Below, in pieces: positions 24,437-38,900 of a DNA stretch of 64,000 nt; position 1 is the stretch's first letter; each line of letters starts with the position of its first letter. The stretch is from Lichenostomus cassidix. Taxonomy: Eukaryota; Chordata; Aves; Passeriformes; Meliphagidae. The stretch lies in contig CM039196.1 in assembly GCA_008360975.2 (NCBI GenBank), positions 5,064,263-5,128,262 of the forward strand, written 5' to 3'. The notes under the pieces were generated by a model. That model searched no databases. It had not been told where the DNA came from and was given only the letters and a program-made list of their open reading frames with translations. The position numbers and the translations under genes are program-made.

Positions 24437-24938
24437 CTGTGTCACATGGAAACAAAACAAAGATTAGCTAATACAGGCACTGCTGGAAGCATGCAGTGGG
24501 AAGACTGAAACATGGGGTACAAGTGATGATCTGGTGTGAGAATCAGCATTAGAACAAGCTCATCTTTAATAGACAGCCAAATTTTCCTCTTTGCTGGCTG
24601 CTGCCCCAGAATCTCAGACTGAGTACTTTTGTCCATCAAATACCTGGTAAGGCAGATGGTTTCATTAAAGACTCATGTAAGGTTTTGAGCCCAGGTCTTG
24701 ATAGGGAATAAGAGCAGTTCCCACATACATGACATGAGGTAATTAGATCATCTACCCCTTCACACAGGCAGGCAAACAGGGATGCACAAACCTGCAGTCT
24801 GCACATTTCAGAAGCTTCAGACTGGATTTAGCAGCTTTAGCAGAAACCCGAGCATTTGAGAGAGATGCTAATCATTAACCTAGCTCTTGTTTCACCTGTC
24901 CCAACCCAACACTCAAGGAGTGAAAGGAGAATTCTTAC
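24437..24938. other. TTC28 intron between E5 and E4
   Basis: A 502-bp intron. Nothing beyond the splice signals is seen. Confidence 0.9.
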
Positions 24939-25211
24939 CTAAACTCTTGGCTACGTCCAAGTCCTGCTGCATGTATCCAGTGCTTTTCTCTGTGTTGCCA
25001 AGGGACCAGTATGCACTGCTCAGTGCAGAGAACACTGATCCCCGCAGCTTCAGGCTGCAAGTGCCAATCTTCAGGGCAGCCTCTAGCACCACCACAGAGG
25101 CCCCGTGGTGGCCTGCAGTCAGGAGCTCCTGGCCAATCACAGACACCACAACAAAGGGGCTCTTGTCCAGCTTCATCTTCTGCAGTTGTTGGTAGGTGGG
25201 CTCCAGGGACT
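24939..25211 (-). CDS. TTC28: TTC28 exon E4: bridge between N-terminal TPR domain and main array
   Basis: A 273-nt exon for residues 59 to 149 (phase 1 in and out). It reads S-L-E-P-T-Y-Q-Q-L-Q-K-M-K-L-D-K-S-P-F, then the hydrophobic V-V-V-S-V-I-G-Q-E-L-L-T-A-G-H-H-G-A-S, and G-S-V-F-S-A-L-S-S-A-Y-W-S-L-G-N-T-E-K-S, a TPR helix pair. The codon split with E3 is completed here as glutamate, where mammalian TTC28, as I recall, has aspartate. The acceptor is GCGCTTCAG|AG and the donor is TTTAG|GTAAGA. The plus-strand frames over it (24887-25195, 25011-25310) and minus 24935-25240 are shadows. Confidence 0.97.
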
Positions 25212-26812
25212 CTGAAGCGCAGAAATGAAGACAGAGGCACTCAACAAACCAAGTTATTTGCATCAGGAATCACCTTAACAACTCATCTTGAGCTTTTCGT
25301 AACCAAATGACAAAGCACTTAAGGGCCAGATGACCCAAATCCAACGAAGATTTATTAAGGGAGCTTGGGGCTCAAAAGGTACCATCTAAGATCTGGCACA
25401 TCAAGACAGATAACCTGGCAAGCTGCAGTTTGCCTTGCAGAAAGCACTTCAGGAAGGCAGCATAAGCATAGAGCTTAGAGCAGCCTCATACTGAGCCCTG
25501 ACCCCCAGCCTAATGGCAGAAGGAATACAGAATACCTATGGAATTTTGTAGGAAACTGGAAATGGGCCATCTGCAGTGTCTAAGAGCATTGCAGGTTTTG
25601 CTCCTCCAGCACAAACCTTAAGACAAACATCTGCAAAGTCTGTGCCTGTCCAGATATCCAAGCACATGATGTGTGCCCAGAGAGGTGACCAAAACTGCAG
25701 AAAGAAGCTGTTCCTTCTGCACTGAGACAGTGCTCCTGCAGAATAACAGCACTGGACCTGCCCAACTGCTTTGAATTGTCTAAGTGCAGCAGGGAGCACA
25801 GCTGATACACAACTGCAGGGCAATAGGCCAGAGATCATCCCACCAAATTTGGGGATACTCCCATAGAATAGCACATAACCTGCACTCTAAGCAGCAGCCT
25901 TAGCATCTTTGGGTTGCAAATGAAATTGCATTCACCAGATAACTGCTATATAGGACAGAAACTTCCAGATGAATTGATTTTGGAGGATGGAGAAAAACAC
26001 TGCAAAAAAGGAAACACCAACAAGGATATTTTTTCATTTCAGTGCTCCTTGGCTCCTAAGCCCTGTGGCCCCCAGCACCATCTGCTGAGGATAAGAATTG
26101 CCACGTTCCCTCCTGACTAACAGCATTAGGGCATTGCAGCACAAAGGCTGCAAGAGAAACAGAGCAAAGAGGAGACAACCCCCTTCCTCTGGAGAAAAAA
26201 ATCCTGAAAACGGGGACATTTTGAAAGAAAGGCAAAACACTGCACAGCTCATATGGCTTCAAGGTCTCTGTGATTTCAAACACTGCCTGAACAGAAATGA
26301 ATTAGTAGAGCAGCCTTTCTGCCCTCTGGAATGCTGTGTTTTGAGAGACATTAGTACCACAGAAAAGCTGCTGATGTGCTCTTCTGGGCAAATGCTGGCC
26401 TGGAGCATTTCAGATGCACTGTTCCCAACCAAAACATTGTGGGAAGTTGTTCCAGTAACAACACAGCCAGGGCCACAACAGTACACACCTCTGCCTGCAC
26501 TGATCCTGGAGAAAGGAAAAACTAATAAGGACTCCATGGGAAATGCTGTACAAAACCAGCCTGATCCATCTCCAGTGCCCCTCAAGCTGGCTATCGCCAT
26601 CTTACTGTCCATCCTAACGAACCAGAAAGACAGTTTTTGTTCCTCCTGCAACTTCAGGCTCCATTCTCAGCATCCTCCTGACTCAGCAGAGAAGCCAAAT
26701 CTTGAAATCTTTCCCTTCAGGCCTCCAGGTTCTCCTGTCCTCAGACACTGGGAGAGTCACCACGGACTGAAACCCACACTTTGGGTACTTCTGAGAAACC
26801 CCCAGTGCTTAC
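25212..26812. other. TTC28 intron between E4 and E3
   Basis: A 1,601-bp intron. A 254-codon plus-strand open frame (26098-26862) runs antisense through it into E3. It has no recognised domain and its end is simply the antisense of a conserved exon, so I treat it as chance. Confidence 0.8.
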
Positions 26813-26960
26813 CTCGCATGGGAGACTTCATGGCGGCCTCGACCATGCCCACCAGAAGCTGAAGGCTCTTGGGATCCTGCGCCAGCCCCGAGGCAAAGGC
26901 GGCCAGCGCATCCGCATGGCGTCCCAGGTACTGCAGGGCCACGCCCTGTCGGAAGTATGC
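26813..26960 (-). CDS. TTC28: TTC28 exon E3: third TPR of the N-terminal domain
   Basis: A 148-nt exon for residues 10 to 58 of the short-isoform model (phase 0 in, phase 1 out). It begins A-Y-F-R-Q-G-V-A-L-Q-Y-L-G-R-H-A-D-A-L, the classic third TPR of a Hop/UNC-45-type N-terminal TPR domain, followed by A-A-F-A-S-G-L-A-Q-D-P and ending M-V-E-A-A-M-K-S-P-M-R. The acceptor is TTCCTGCAG|GC and the donor is CGAG|GTAAGC. In the full-length protein the preceding exon supplies TPR1 and TPR2 and ends just before A-Y-F-R; I could not find that exon in the remaining 37 kb. Minus-strand frames at 26809-26994 and 26828-27169 are the other two frames of this exon. Confidence 0.97.
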
Positions 26961-29900
26961 CTGCAGGAACAGAGGCAACAGCAAAGCCCATCACTGAACC
27001 AGAACAGAGTCACAAATAACACAGCTGCCCTGACCTCGTGCTGGTGGACAACAGGCCACACCATCACACTGTGGCTTCTCTGCTCATGCTGGCTGCAATT
27101 AAAGCCACCCAACAGCACACAGCACAGTCTGGTTTGTGAATCCCACCAGTACCCCCTCATTGTGATCACCTTTTCGGCTCTGAATTGTTTTGGAGATCAG
27201 GGTTGGTCATTAGTAATAAGGCACAGCTTTCTCCTTTGATTTGGCCTACTTCTTCACTGCTTCACCTGGACTACTTCTTAACTACTTATAAGCAGATGCT
27301 TATTCTCAAGACCATCTTTTCCAGTCCTGACTCACAGAGACCTGCGCTCAAGATACATTAGGTATACATCTGCGGAAGTATTTTTACTTAAACATGAGAA
27401 ATCTTTAATTAATTTCTGAGCTGGTAATTCATTAGAGAATTCAGGCACTTTTGGGCTACAATCCAGGAAGGCAGAGATTAAGGAAAATCAGAAATTATGT
27501 GAGAAATTTAGACGCATGAATATTTAATCTCTTTTCCATTAGTAACCCTTGATTGAAGAACCCCTTTTAATGAATTCAATGAAAGCAAAATGCTTTTCAT
27601 TAACCTTTAGTATAAATGTGTTCTTATTGAACCAAACAAGCCACTGTACTGGAAACCCAATTCAGTGTTAACTAGATTACAACCATGAAGCTTTAAATCA
27701 AAGAAAATACAATGAACTAACAACATGAAGCGGCCACCAAGCACGAGTCCTCCCAGCAGTGAATGAGCTGTCACCTAAATCATGCTGTACAGTTTAAAGT
27801 CTTTTTTTTTGCAGAATTATCATCTAATTACTTTCTTTACTGCCTGATGACAGAGGGAGTTGGACACAGCACGTCGCTGACTGGGACCTTTCCAGGCCAC
27901 AAGGCTGGCTGGTCCAGGACAGCTGTGACCACCTGAATCAGCTCTCTAGAAGGTGGGCATGGACACAGAGCCACCAGCACCGAGCTCCAGATGGTTTGTG
28001 GGCATCTTCAGCACCTTGTGGCTTCACTGGCACATCTTGAACACTGAGAAACAAGAATCCCCATCCCCTGAACCCCACACATGGAGGAGACAACAGGCTC
28101 CAGGTGGCAGGAGGAAACAAGACAGAGCAAGACCCACAAACACACAGTTCAGTTCCGTGCATTCTGAATATCCTTTACGGAAAGGGTTTTTATCCGCTCC
28201 TCACATCTATTCCTGGAAGTGCCCCCTGGAAAACCACTTAATTTGAATACAAACACAACATTCAAAGCCAAAAGAGAAACCTATTAATCATAACAGAAAG
28301 GAAAGTTTTGGCCTATTTTTCTCCTACAAAAAACCCTTCCTTCCTTCCTCTTCCAGTTTTCAGCATACACAAGAATTCTCTCCGCACATTGTGTTCCCCA
28401 TGGACCTTTAACTAAATAAATAAAAACATTCACATCACCTATTTCCTCCCCAAGAGGCATTCACAAGTTAGTTTAGCATTGGAATGAAGACACTATCAAG
28501 GGAAAAAGTCTGCAAAGAGGAAATGGTGAGAATCACCCTTTGGAAGAGGAGAGGAAAAGGGAAGGCAGGGAGCCAGCAGCTGCAGCTGAAGGGATGAGCC
28601 AAGGAGTGGCTCCCAGTCCCGACACAGACAGAGCCTTCCCATGCTGAGAGAGCTTTAAATTTTAAATCACATTATGTGAAGATACTACAGTGCTCACTCT
28701 ACAGTAACAGTTACATTAATTTTCCAGCGATCCCAAATAAAAAACAAAGATCAATTCCTTTTAAGAAGATTAAAGCGAGGAGAGAGACAATGTTTCACTA
28801 CAGACAAGACAGAAACAGCAGGTGTTTTCTAACCTGGCTCTCTGCATCCTCAGTGTAATACAGACAGCTGGAACCATCTCTTTTATTTCTGCAGTCTCTG
28901 TATCACACTTTCCAGGAACACGGCACTGTGCAAGAAGAAAGCCTCACTCTCAGCTGAAATTTGGCACCAGATCTACCTCTCTCAATGGGAACTCTTTTCT
29001 CTTGTCCTTGTGCTAGCAGGATGGACACAGATGTGTTGTTCCGACCTCCAGGGTCACAGCATGTCAGGGGTTCCCACCACCTGCACCCACCCCTCCAGCC
29101 TGAGCTCTGCCCAGCACACCCAGTGCCTGTGGAAGAACAGGGAGAGCAGGGATGCAGTTCTTGCCAGTAGAAGCCTTTTGGGAAGGAAAGAGGATTAAAG
29201 AGTCCAAAGCAGCTCTAGGAAGCAGCCAATCTCATCAAGTCCCTGATACTATGTTGGAGAGGCTGTTAAGTGAGCATTTCCATACACCTCCGAGAATCAG
29301 ACACCAGCTCAAGCTTATCCATAATACCTCTGCAAGCACTGATGATATTCTGGAAGCAAAAATAAGTTATTCTAATTAACTGGCAAAGTATATCTGGCAC
29401 TTGAGACTTCTGAGGCATGCAGAACACCATCTCTTTAATGAAGGCTGGCAGCACTGCCAGCCCCAGGACAGAACCCAGATAGGTAAAGCAGCATCACTCC
29501 CAGCACAGGACCCACCCAAAGGGCAGTAACTCTTCCCACCTCATTCAAGTTTTGCCACCCATTTTTGCCGACTTCCCTTTTTGCCCCGTGCTTTTCAGAG
29601 CTTTCTGTGTTTTCACGGCAGGAATGAAGTTTTTTAGTACTCTCTCTACCCTCAACTTAATTTTACAAAACCTGTATGAACAGAAGAGCACAGAGACCTC
29701 AGCCAAGGCAGTTCTGTGGGGGCAGTAGCATGATCAGCATCTGCCTAGCCAGGCACAGCCCCTCTCTGCAATTCTAAGCACGAGCACGAGTTTTCTGCTC
29801 GATTTACTGACCCGTGTAGTTTCTGTACACACCAGTCTTTTCCATCTGTGTTTATTATAGCCCATTAAATGGTAAAGGAGAATTTCTATCTGTCCTGCTA

Positions 29901-32900
29901 GGACTGGACTGATGGCTGCAGTGTCCAGGCAACACAAATAAACATGCTTATTAGATTTTGATCTTCATCATCTGAGATCCCATCTAGGTAACTGTCTAGA
30001 CCCTGAATATTAGATTTCCCTGTGCAATCTGAAACAGGATTAGAATGTAAATGTCATCACTGAATGGTCATTATCAAGAGGGATGCTGAAATTTTTATTA
30101 AATCTTCTAATAACTGTATGCAAGAACTGTTTTAGGTAACAGCAATTGGTTTATAATTAATACAAAGCATGCAAAGAAGATTTAAAAAAACACTACAAAG
30201 AAACAGCATCTCTCTTTCTGCAGGGATCCCACAGGGCAGCTGCACTGCCCTCCTGCCACACCACCCTGCCAGGGCTCACCTGGTCCCTCTGCCACCAAAC
30301 CTCACGCCACACACTCATGGACACAGCACAGTGCAGGCCAACATTAACTGGATAACGGAGACAGAGGAACAAAACAGGAACAGCATCAGAAGAATTTGGA
30401 GCAGAAAATTACTGTCAAGCAAACAAGGAAAACTTGAACAAAAAGAGCCTCGGTCTTAGACAAAAGCTCCCATTGTAAGCAGGGGAGGAAATTCAAACCA
30501 CCTTCACACTGCTGTCAGCTTCAGACCCTGGACAGCTGGCCATCGGGGCAGGAAAGGCAAACACACAGAAAATGCTTCTTCCATAATGCTCCCTTGGTTT
30601 GCCAGATCAGCAGACGATGCCAAAAATAGCAGGAATAATCTATGATGCACTGAATGCCTGTTCTCAGTCTGCAGAACATCTCCTGTGCAGTCAGACCCAG
30701 TGCCCGTCGTGGCTGCCCACGCCAGCTGGGCCCATGGCTGACCAGTGCTATGCAAGGGACCAGCAGAAGGGAGGGAATGTGTGAACAGCTGCCACAGCTT
30801 CTCAGGGCCAAGCACCAGGTTGAATCTGTCCTCTCCCTTTGTAACTGTTTTACAGCCAAATTTTGGAGAAAAATACGGACAAATCTCTGCTGTGGGATTT
30901 TAGGAATGTGAGGAGAGGGAAGACTGCACTTTAATTCAGAACACATGTAGCACATGCATAAATACTGCTGCTGACCACACGAGCTGCATTCCTGCTTGCC
31001 CAAAATTAAGGTTTCACCCTAAGTAACACTTTTCCTTCACAGTCCTACACCTGGCTGACACCTGAACCACAGCTGTCAGCCTGCCCTGGAGAATCAGCAC
31101 AACAGATTTGTTGTCTCTGCAGCTTTGTTTCTTTATCTTCTGCCGGTTTCCAAGGTGCCTCTTACAGAACTACACTACTTAGAACTGGGAATTTCCTCTA
31201 AGCCCCATTGAGCCTATAGACAAAACCAAGATGTGTGTGTGTGTAGAGTACCTTGCCTTGTTTTATCCAAAGAGCATTTAATCATTCTTATTAATTGTTC
31301 TTCCACTGCCTGCTAGTGGGATTCTGTGCACAGATCACTTGCCCACCTGAAATAAATCTAATTTAATCAGTAAATAAAGAGTCAAACCTTTATTTACTTA
31401 GCTGAAGTAAACAGCCCAGCTTTTCACAGAGCTTATCCTTGTTGCTTCATTCTCACATGCTTCAGGCTCACTCTAGGAACAGCAGCTACATCCTGGAACC
31501 CCTCTTCAAAGGACATCCCTCTCCTTCCCTAACAGCAGGTGCCAGCAGACAGCCTTCCTGTCTTTATCACCTACAACTCTTAACCCTCATTTAACAGCAA
31601 GAACCAGCCATGAGTGGAGGAAAAGTGCTCTAGAGCAACCTGTCAGTGTCCAAGAACAGCACAAGGAAAACAGAACCAGCCTCTTCTATCTAAGGCCAAC
31701 AGCAGTGCAGCATCTGCTACAGTTCCTCTGCAAGTCAATGGGGATAGTTTGGCACAATTTTTGGCTAAACAGCTTCCTTGAGAAATAGTAGAAGACAGGC
31801 CACTTTTCAACCTGCTCAGAAATAACACCAGTTTTAGTAAGATTTAACAGGCACAGAATTATACAAAACTTTAACTAAATGGATTAGCTGACATCTGTAG
31901 GTGGCTTCTCAAGGAAGCTTGGGGCAGAGGAAGGGCTGGTTTGAACACCATTATTACCTGGTGCTCAGTTTACTTTCAGCACTGTATCATGATTTAAATT
32001 GTACATGTAATTCTTTTCTCCAATCCAGGTAGTCTTCCTTTGTCCCCAATACTGGGCCCTGTTGGCTTCTCTCTCCATCTATAAAATCCCTGTGTCTTAC
32101 ACTTTCCAATTATCCTACTTCTTCCTGGTTTTAGCTGCTGGTTGATTGCTGTGAATCTGAAAAGAACTTAGGATTGTTTTGGAAATGTTCTTGTCTGCAC
32201 TGAAGGACACTGAGATCCAGCAGAGGTCATTTAACAACTCCAGCTTACCTTGACAAGGTACTTCACCCAAATGACTCCAACCCTCTGTAACTGCTGAAAC
32301 TCAGACAAATTTTGATCAACAAATGGTGATTTGCATGTCACAAGAATGAGTGCACTGCAATATTTTAAACAAGCATTTCAGGATTTTAACACAGACAGTT
32401 TTTCCAACACAGGAGACAGAATCCACAGGAGCAACAGCTCTGCATACAACCATTCACAGAGAGGTGAAACACACTCTGAGCCCCCAGAATTACGCTGGGC
32501 TTTGTGGAAAACATGCCACGAAGCCACTTCTTTAACACACACCTCCATGGATCCAATCTGTAGACTGCCCTGATCTTAAGCTACATCCTATCTTACCAGT
32601 GAAGCAGAAGAAAAAAATCTGAGCAGTACAGTGTCCATGAGAGCAGAACAGAAGACAAAAGACGAAATACCCAGTAGTCACGGAGCAGGATAACAGTGAC
32701 TGCCACATGTTCACAGGTGGGTGGGTGGCTGCAGTGGGGAGTTGGTTTGCACCCCTTGCAGAAGCACCTGAAGCTCAGCAGGGGCTGTGACAGAGAAGCC
32801 CAGCACACACCTTACTGCAGACACAGCCTCCTGCCTCTTGGCTCACCGTCTCCCTGCCAGCGCCCAGCCAGCACCGCCTGCCAAGGACAAAGCTGATGAC

Positions 32901-35900
32901 AGGGGAAAGGGGAAAAATCAAATTTGCAAAAGTACTAAACATATAAATCTCTTTGGCCCAAGTGAACGTGGGAAAAATTCTTCAGCAGGAGTGTCCCATT
33001 TAGTAAGTTTTGCCAGATCATTACTCTTGTAACACGAAGGGGAGAAACATCAACACCATGTTTCCTTACAATGATTCGCCTCCTTTATCACAGATCTCTG
33101 AAGCACCAAGTAATTTAGTAGTTGCTATGGAAACTGCTAGTTTTATTGAACAGCCCTGAAAGGGTCAAGAGGTACCATCAAACTGGCCAACTGTAAATTA
33201 TTTCCCTGCTAAACATCTGCTTTATTTTAGTTGCCCTACCACTTCTCTATTTTGTTGCTAGAACAGTATCTGGATGGACTCCAGAATAGGTGTCATTCTT
33301 CAGTGGGGCTGAAACAGCCAAGTCCAAAAATAGCAATTTTCATTTTCTAATACACTGTAAAATCCTTCATACAAAGGAGCCATACTGAGGGCAGAATAGA
33401 GAAGGACTGGGGACTCTTCCTTCTCACACACATCAGCATCAACTCGAGAGAGTGGTAACCAACACAAAGAGTTGGTTTTCACCATGATCCCTGGGGGTTT
33501 CACATGGCTGCTCACACCAGCCACGAGATGAACAACCCATCAGACTGATCCGCTGGTGCCTTCAGAAAAGGAACAAACCGCAGTAGAAGAGCACCCTGCA
33601 CTTCTCAGCAAGCACCAAGCTCTCCTCAGCTTTGCAACCCCAAGAAAGGACAGTATCCCTTGCCAGCAAGGGTCTGTGCTCTAGGAACTCAAAACATTGC
33701 ATTGCCTGTACCAAACTACCAGGAAACGTCATCTACCTTCCTTTATTCATCATACAGAAAATGGCACCGGAGATTCCAAATGCTAGTTAGCGGCTTCCAT
33801 TCCCACAGGCCAGGAGAACAGCAGGAGTACTGGCTGCATTTCCAACTTTGCTATTGAACTCACTGGATTTGTGTCAGTTCCATAAAAGCGCCAAATTTCT
33901 TATTATCCCCATTTATTGAATGCGTGTCTATCGTAAACCCAAAAGCACCAGCAAAACCAGAACATAGGAGCAAGTTCGTCTGTGGAGGACATGAGCAGCT
34001 CCACAGTGCAGAGGCACTCTTTGTGTCTCCTCCACAGACAGAAAGCTGCCCTAGGCCACATCACCTGGAAATCCTTATTCCAACATCTTTACGTTACCTT
34101 TAAAGCTATCTTTAAGTAACCTTTAAGTTACAACTGTACTTAATTCAAGTAACTGGAGTGGGCAAGAGAGAACATTTTATTACAGAACATACCTGAATTT
34201 AAGAGGCTGCACGCTTTCTAATGACAACCATGCCTAAGTTCTTTGCCCACGGCAAGCCAGTAAAGGGCAGGCTCTGTTCCCTCCTTATACATTCTCTCCG
34301 TTCTTCATCTGGCTGAAATTATTCAAGTGATGACAAAGAAAGCAAAAGCTCTGTCTATGTAGACAAGTTCTGGTCTTTCTCATGTATCCTGTGAACTCCA
34401 TTACTTGTGTAAAGTCCTGGCTTGGAAGAAAATATTCTAAGTTCTGAGGTATTTGGCATGCCTTGGTATGGAGACTCCAGCCCTGATTCAGACTTTCCAT
34501 CCCCAGGAAGCCCAGGAGAAATGAAGACATTTTTCTGTACATCCACAGGAAAATTTCTCCTTCGTCAGGCAATGAGTTCATAGTATTAATTTCAGTTCTC
34601 TTTTCTAAAATTATCTACCACAGACTAAAATTTCCACACACTGGAACTCAGCAGATACTGGAGCACTGCTCTGCTGGGACACACTCAGCAGAAGGTGAAG
34701 TTTTCACCACAGTGAAAACTGTGTCTCTAGGGAAGGAGAAAGCTCGTAATAATTACAGTTTGCTGAGAAATCTCCTGCAATAGGGATGGCTGTAGCCTCC
34801 TGCCTTTGTATAGTCTGTGAACTATACAAATTTGAACAACTCTAGGCAAGAGGTTTAATACAGTAAGCACCAGGAAAGCCTCCTCCACAAGGTACCAAGA
34901 GCAAGTAGGAGAACAAAGAGAAGAAAACACTGCCTGCTGCTTGCCACCAGCCTGCAGCCCTGTCAGAGTGCTGGGAGGTGAACAAGCAGGCTTAGTAAAT
35001 AATTGAAGACACAGTGATGAAATCTCAGAATGTCAGAGGCATAATACAGTTTTGTAGGTTTCATCATGAAGCCTTGAATTCCCAAATAAGACACACTGAA
35101 TAATTTATCTGTGTGTCAGTGCTGGGTCATCAGCTGTTCACTCACAGCATGCTTCAAGACGCTTGAATGGGTCTGAACAGACTAAAGAACTGGGTCCAGA
35201 GGGAAGAGGTGATCAGAAGTCAACCCACTTACCCTTCCAAACACCAAGTTCAGATAAAAATGTGTAGATTCCTCAGTCATGCCCTGTGCATGAGGCCCCA
35301 CAGGTTCTGAACCTGCTTTAGTGCTGCCCAGCATCATCTTGCCCCAGTGCTGCTCCTCAGCACAAGAGACCAGAGAGCTCTCCTGTGCTGGGCTGTCTTC
35401 AGGCTGGCATCTGCCACTGTCACCCAGACTGGGGCTCATCCAGCTCAGATGTAGAGGTACACCCCTCTGTAGCATCCTGAAGCCTCCAGCCACAGCTCTG
35501 GCACTAAATACCACTCACTCACCAGAGCAGACAATGAACACAGCCTTTGTCCAGATATCATTTGGAACTTGCCAGGTAGCTATGTGCACTCAGATTTGAA
35601 CAGCTGATTTTATTGGTTTAGTGTTATTTTTTTCACATATTTAGCATTCACTGCTGGGCAGGTATCTGTGCAGCAATCCATACCCAGCCTGTTTAATCAA
35701 TAACTGTATGGCAGCAGGTAAAAATCCCTGCATTTCCAAGTGGAATTCCACAACTGCCACACCCAATCGCCCATGATGGGATCAGAGAGCACAGCTCAAT
35801 CTGTCTGGGAAATCTGCTTTCCTAGAAATCTGCTTTGGATAATATGAGCACACAGGCAGGTCACACACAACAAAGCTTGTAGGATTTAAATCAATTCTCA

Positions 35901-38900
35901 ACCATCAAAGACTTTCCCACATACTAATATCCTGAAACGGCCCCCATCAATACTGACTGACCTGGTAGCATGAGTAATTACCTCCTAGTTCATCCTTTAA
36001 ATGAGAGAGGAATCCTTCCCAGCTGAGCTATTCCCCTGAGCATCTCCCTGGGAGGAAAGAGCAGTATTCAGAAGCAGAGCTGCATGCCTGTAGGTTTCCC
36101 TGTGGAACAGGCAAGCAGTCACCAAGGAATTCCCTCTTCCACCTATGCTGACAGGAGTTCTGTAATGTATCAGATTATTTGAGGAAAAAAAATTAAAAGA
36201 TAATACAACCACACTTGCATATGTTCCTCTGGCTTTCACGATAGTAATTTTTTCTACTGTTTCTCTTAAAAATACAATTTAAATGAAAAAGTTTAGAGTA
36301 CATTGCAGTCAATTTCCTGAGGCATTAATTATGTCCATTCATTATTTGTATGATACAACCAACTTTTCAAAGACTCTTGAATGTCATCACCAATACAGTG
36401 GAATTTGTGCACTGGTGATTGTCAGTAACTAGATACAAAGAGTCAAAAAACACCTGCATGCTAAAAAGGCAGTAGAAATGTTACAAAAAGAAATGGGAAG
36501 TGACAATTAGGAGTCTGGAAAGAACTGGTCATTTAAATGACAACGTGCCAGACAAAGGCAAAAGACAAGGAATGAAGAAATCAAATTCACTTAAGTGAGC
36601 ACGTGTGTGCACTCATGCATATGCAACAGAAAAAAGACAGCCAGCCACAGATCAATCATACTAACAGACCATATGAACATCAGAAAACGCAGCTCTGAGG
36701 TAATGTGCATCCAGTGGGATGGAAACAGAGACATAAAGAAAGGTACAACTGCCACAGCTGCACCAGAGTCACTATGTCCCTGCATTGTCCTGCAGCAAAT
36801 TTTTCTGTAGATCAATTAAGCAGTCTTTTATTTAATTCTTGCATAATGAAGTTAAACACAAGAACATAATCCTTTAGGTCTTTGTTAACACTTCAATAAA
36901 TAATTCCAAGCTTTTCTCTCAATTATATGTCAATCTTTCAAGGCATCTGTTCTTTCTCATCACACATCTCCAAATGTACTTCCAATCAGGATGTCACAGC
37001 TCAAGGACATCACAGTGCAAGATGACAATCACCACACTGGGTCTGACAAAATCTCCTGCAGACCTGCAGGTGATTCTGGCCACAGGCAGCCTGGATTCCC
37101 CGAGAGGAGCAGAACAGACATGCAGTCCCCAAAGCCCTTCTCCACACTCCATCTATTTGTGACTCAGTACAATCTGGAAATGAGAATATGCACTACTTTA
37201 ACCCTTTCATGTATTTTTACCTCTTTTTGAAGCTATACTGCTTTATGTCTCCTCTGTGGCACAGCTGCCCACACCTGTATGCTACTACAGCTGCTGGACA
37301 TGAAGGACATCACTGCCCAGGAACCCAAGGAAGAATGGCAGCAAAAGCTCCTCCAAAACAAGAGATGTCTCCAATGGAGCTGTAGCAAGAGCCAGCCTCT
37401 GCAGCTGAGACATCTCTGTCACATCAGGCACCTGGATCTCACAACTGGGCACTGGGAGAGCAGTGTAAGCACAGGACATGCCCAGTGATGTCACCAGACA
37501 GCAGCGCTGGGTTCACAGACATCCCAGCCGAGTCGCTTCTCTCTGTGCTGCAGCTGCGCAGACCTGCAGAGCACAACACTTTATTTGTGTGGAATGCAAG
37601 ACCCATGTGGGAGGAAATGCTGCAACAGCTGGTAGGCAAGACACAGGAGCTTCATCACAGCCCATGGCTTTCAGTGGGAGAGTCCTGCAAAGATCCTTTC
37701 TTCACTTAACCAGACAATGAATAGGTGAAAATTAAAAACTCCTGAAAAATGAAACAATTAGGAAGTGCCTTTTTGTGGGAAAAGCAGCATGACAGAGGTT
37801 ATTTTGAACTTATTATTTCTGCTGGATTCAGCTGTAAGTAATTAAATTTAGTCACAGAAGTCTGATCTATAAATGGAACCTACAGAAGCAATTACCAGAG
37901 CTTCTACTGGATCAGGAAGCAATGGCCTGTTCTGTTTGATGTAAACTGAAAAGAACATTATTTATACAGCATGAGAAGTCACAGTAACACAGCCCCCTTC
38001 CAGAGATTTGCTTTGAAAATTACAGTTTTCAGTGAAGAGAGTCACAGGTTATAAATTCCAGCCATGCTCTGCTCCTTCCACTTTAACAGTCTCACGGGCA
38101 AAAAAGACAATTGTATGACACAATTTAAAAGGACTGTTTTGGCTCCTGTTCTGTACTCAGCAACCACATGAAGGAGGAGTTAATTAAACATGCAAGAGAT
38201 GGGGAGACTAAGCATCAAAAATTTTAAAATAATGTATTTTCATACCTGATTTTGGTCTGTTTGGAATCTAGGCTATGCAGAATCTGATGGATCTGTGAAC
38301 CCACTGGGTCTCTCTCAGCTCAGCCCCTGAGCATGCATGTTTTCACTCCTCAAACCACTGCTGTACAAGTGGGCTTGATCAGGAAAAGCTTGCACAATTG
38401 TGCATTCCTGAACACAGTGGTGGAGAGGTGCAGCCTGACAAAGTCTGCTGAGATCTGCCACATGCTCATTGAGTTTGAATCCCCATCTGGAACTGCAACC
38501 CAGGTAGCAGAAGGTCATTGCAGTAAACCCCTCTGTGCTCAGGCATCAGAATTGCCATCAATATTTCAGTGCTCCCCTTTATGGTACAGGCAAGGATAAC
38601 AACCTACTCTTCATCACGATTTCTTTTACTTCACAGAGGAAAGAAGAAACAATCATTTGTTAGCAAGTACAACACAATTATCAGAGTGATAATGATCAGA
38701 ACTACTGCACCTTGTAAAATCTTTGCTTGGTTACAAAGAGTTCTTTTACTAGTAATGGCATTGTGCAATGAGGTCTGCAGCAGCCTGGCAGCCATTAGCA
38801 ATGATTCACTCCCACAAGGCACTTCTCAACCAACATATTCAGGAATCACAATTCTGAAAGCTTTTCCTGGTCAATCTCCGGGCATAAAAATTTGAGGAAG

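Noticed and set aside
26098..26862. 254-codon plus-strand open frame
   Set aside because: It spans a TTC28 intron and ends antisense to exon E3. It has no domain, no splice context and no recognisable homologue.
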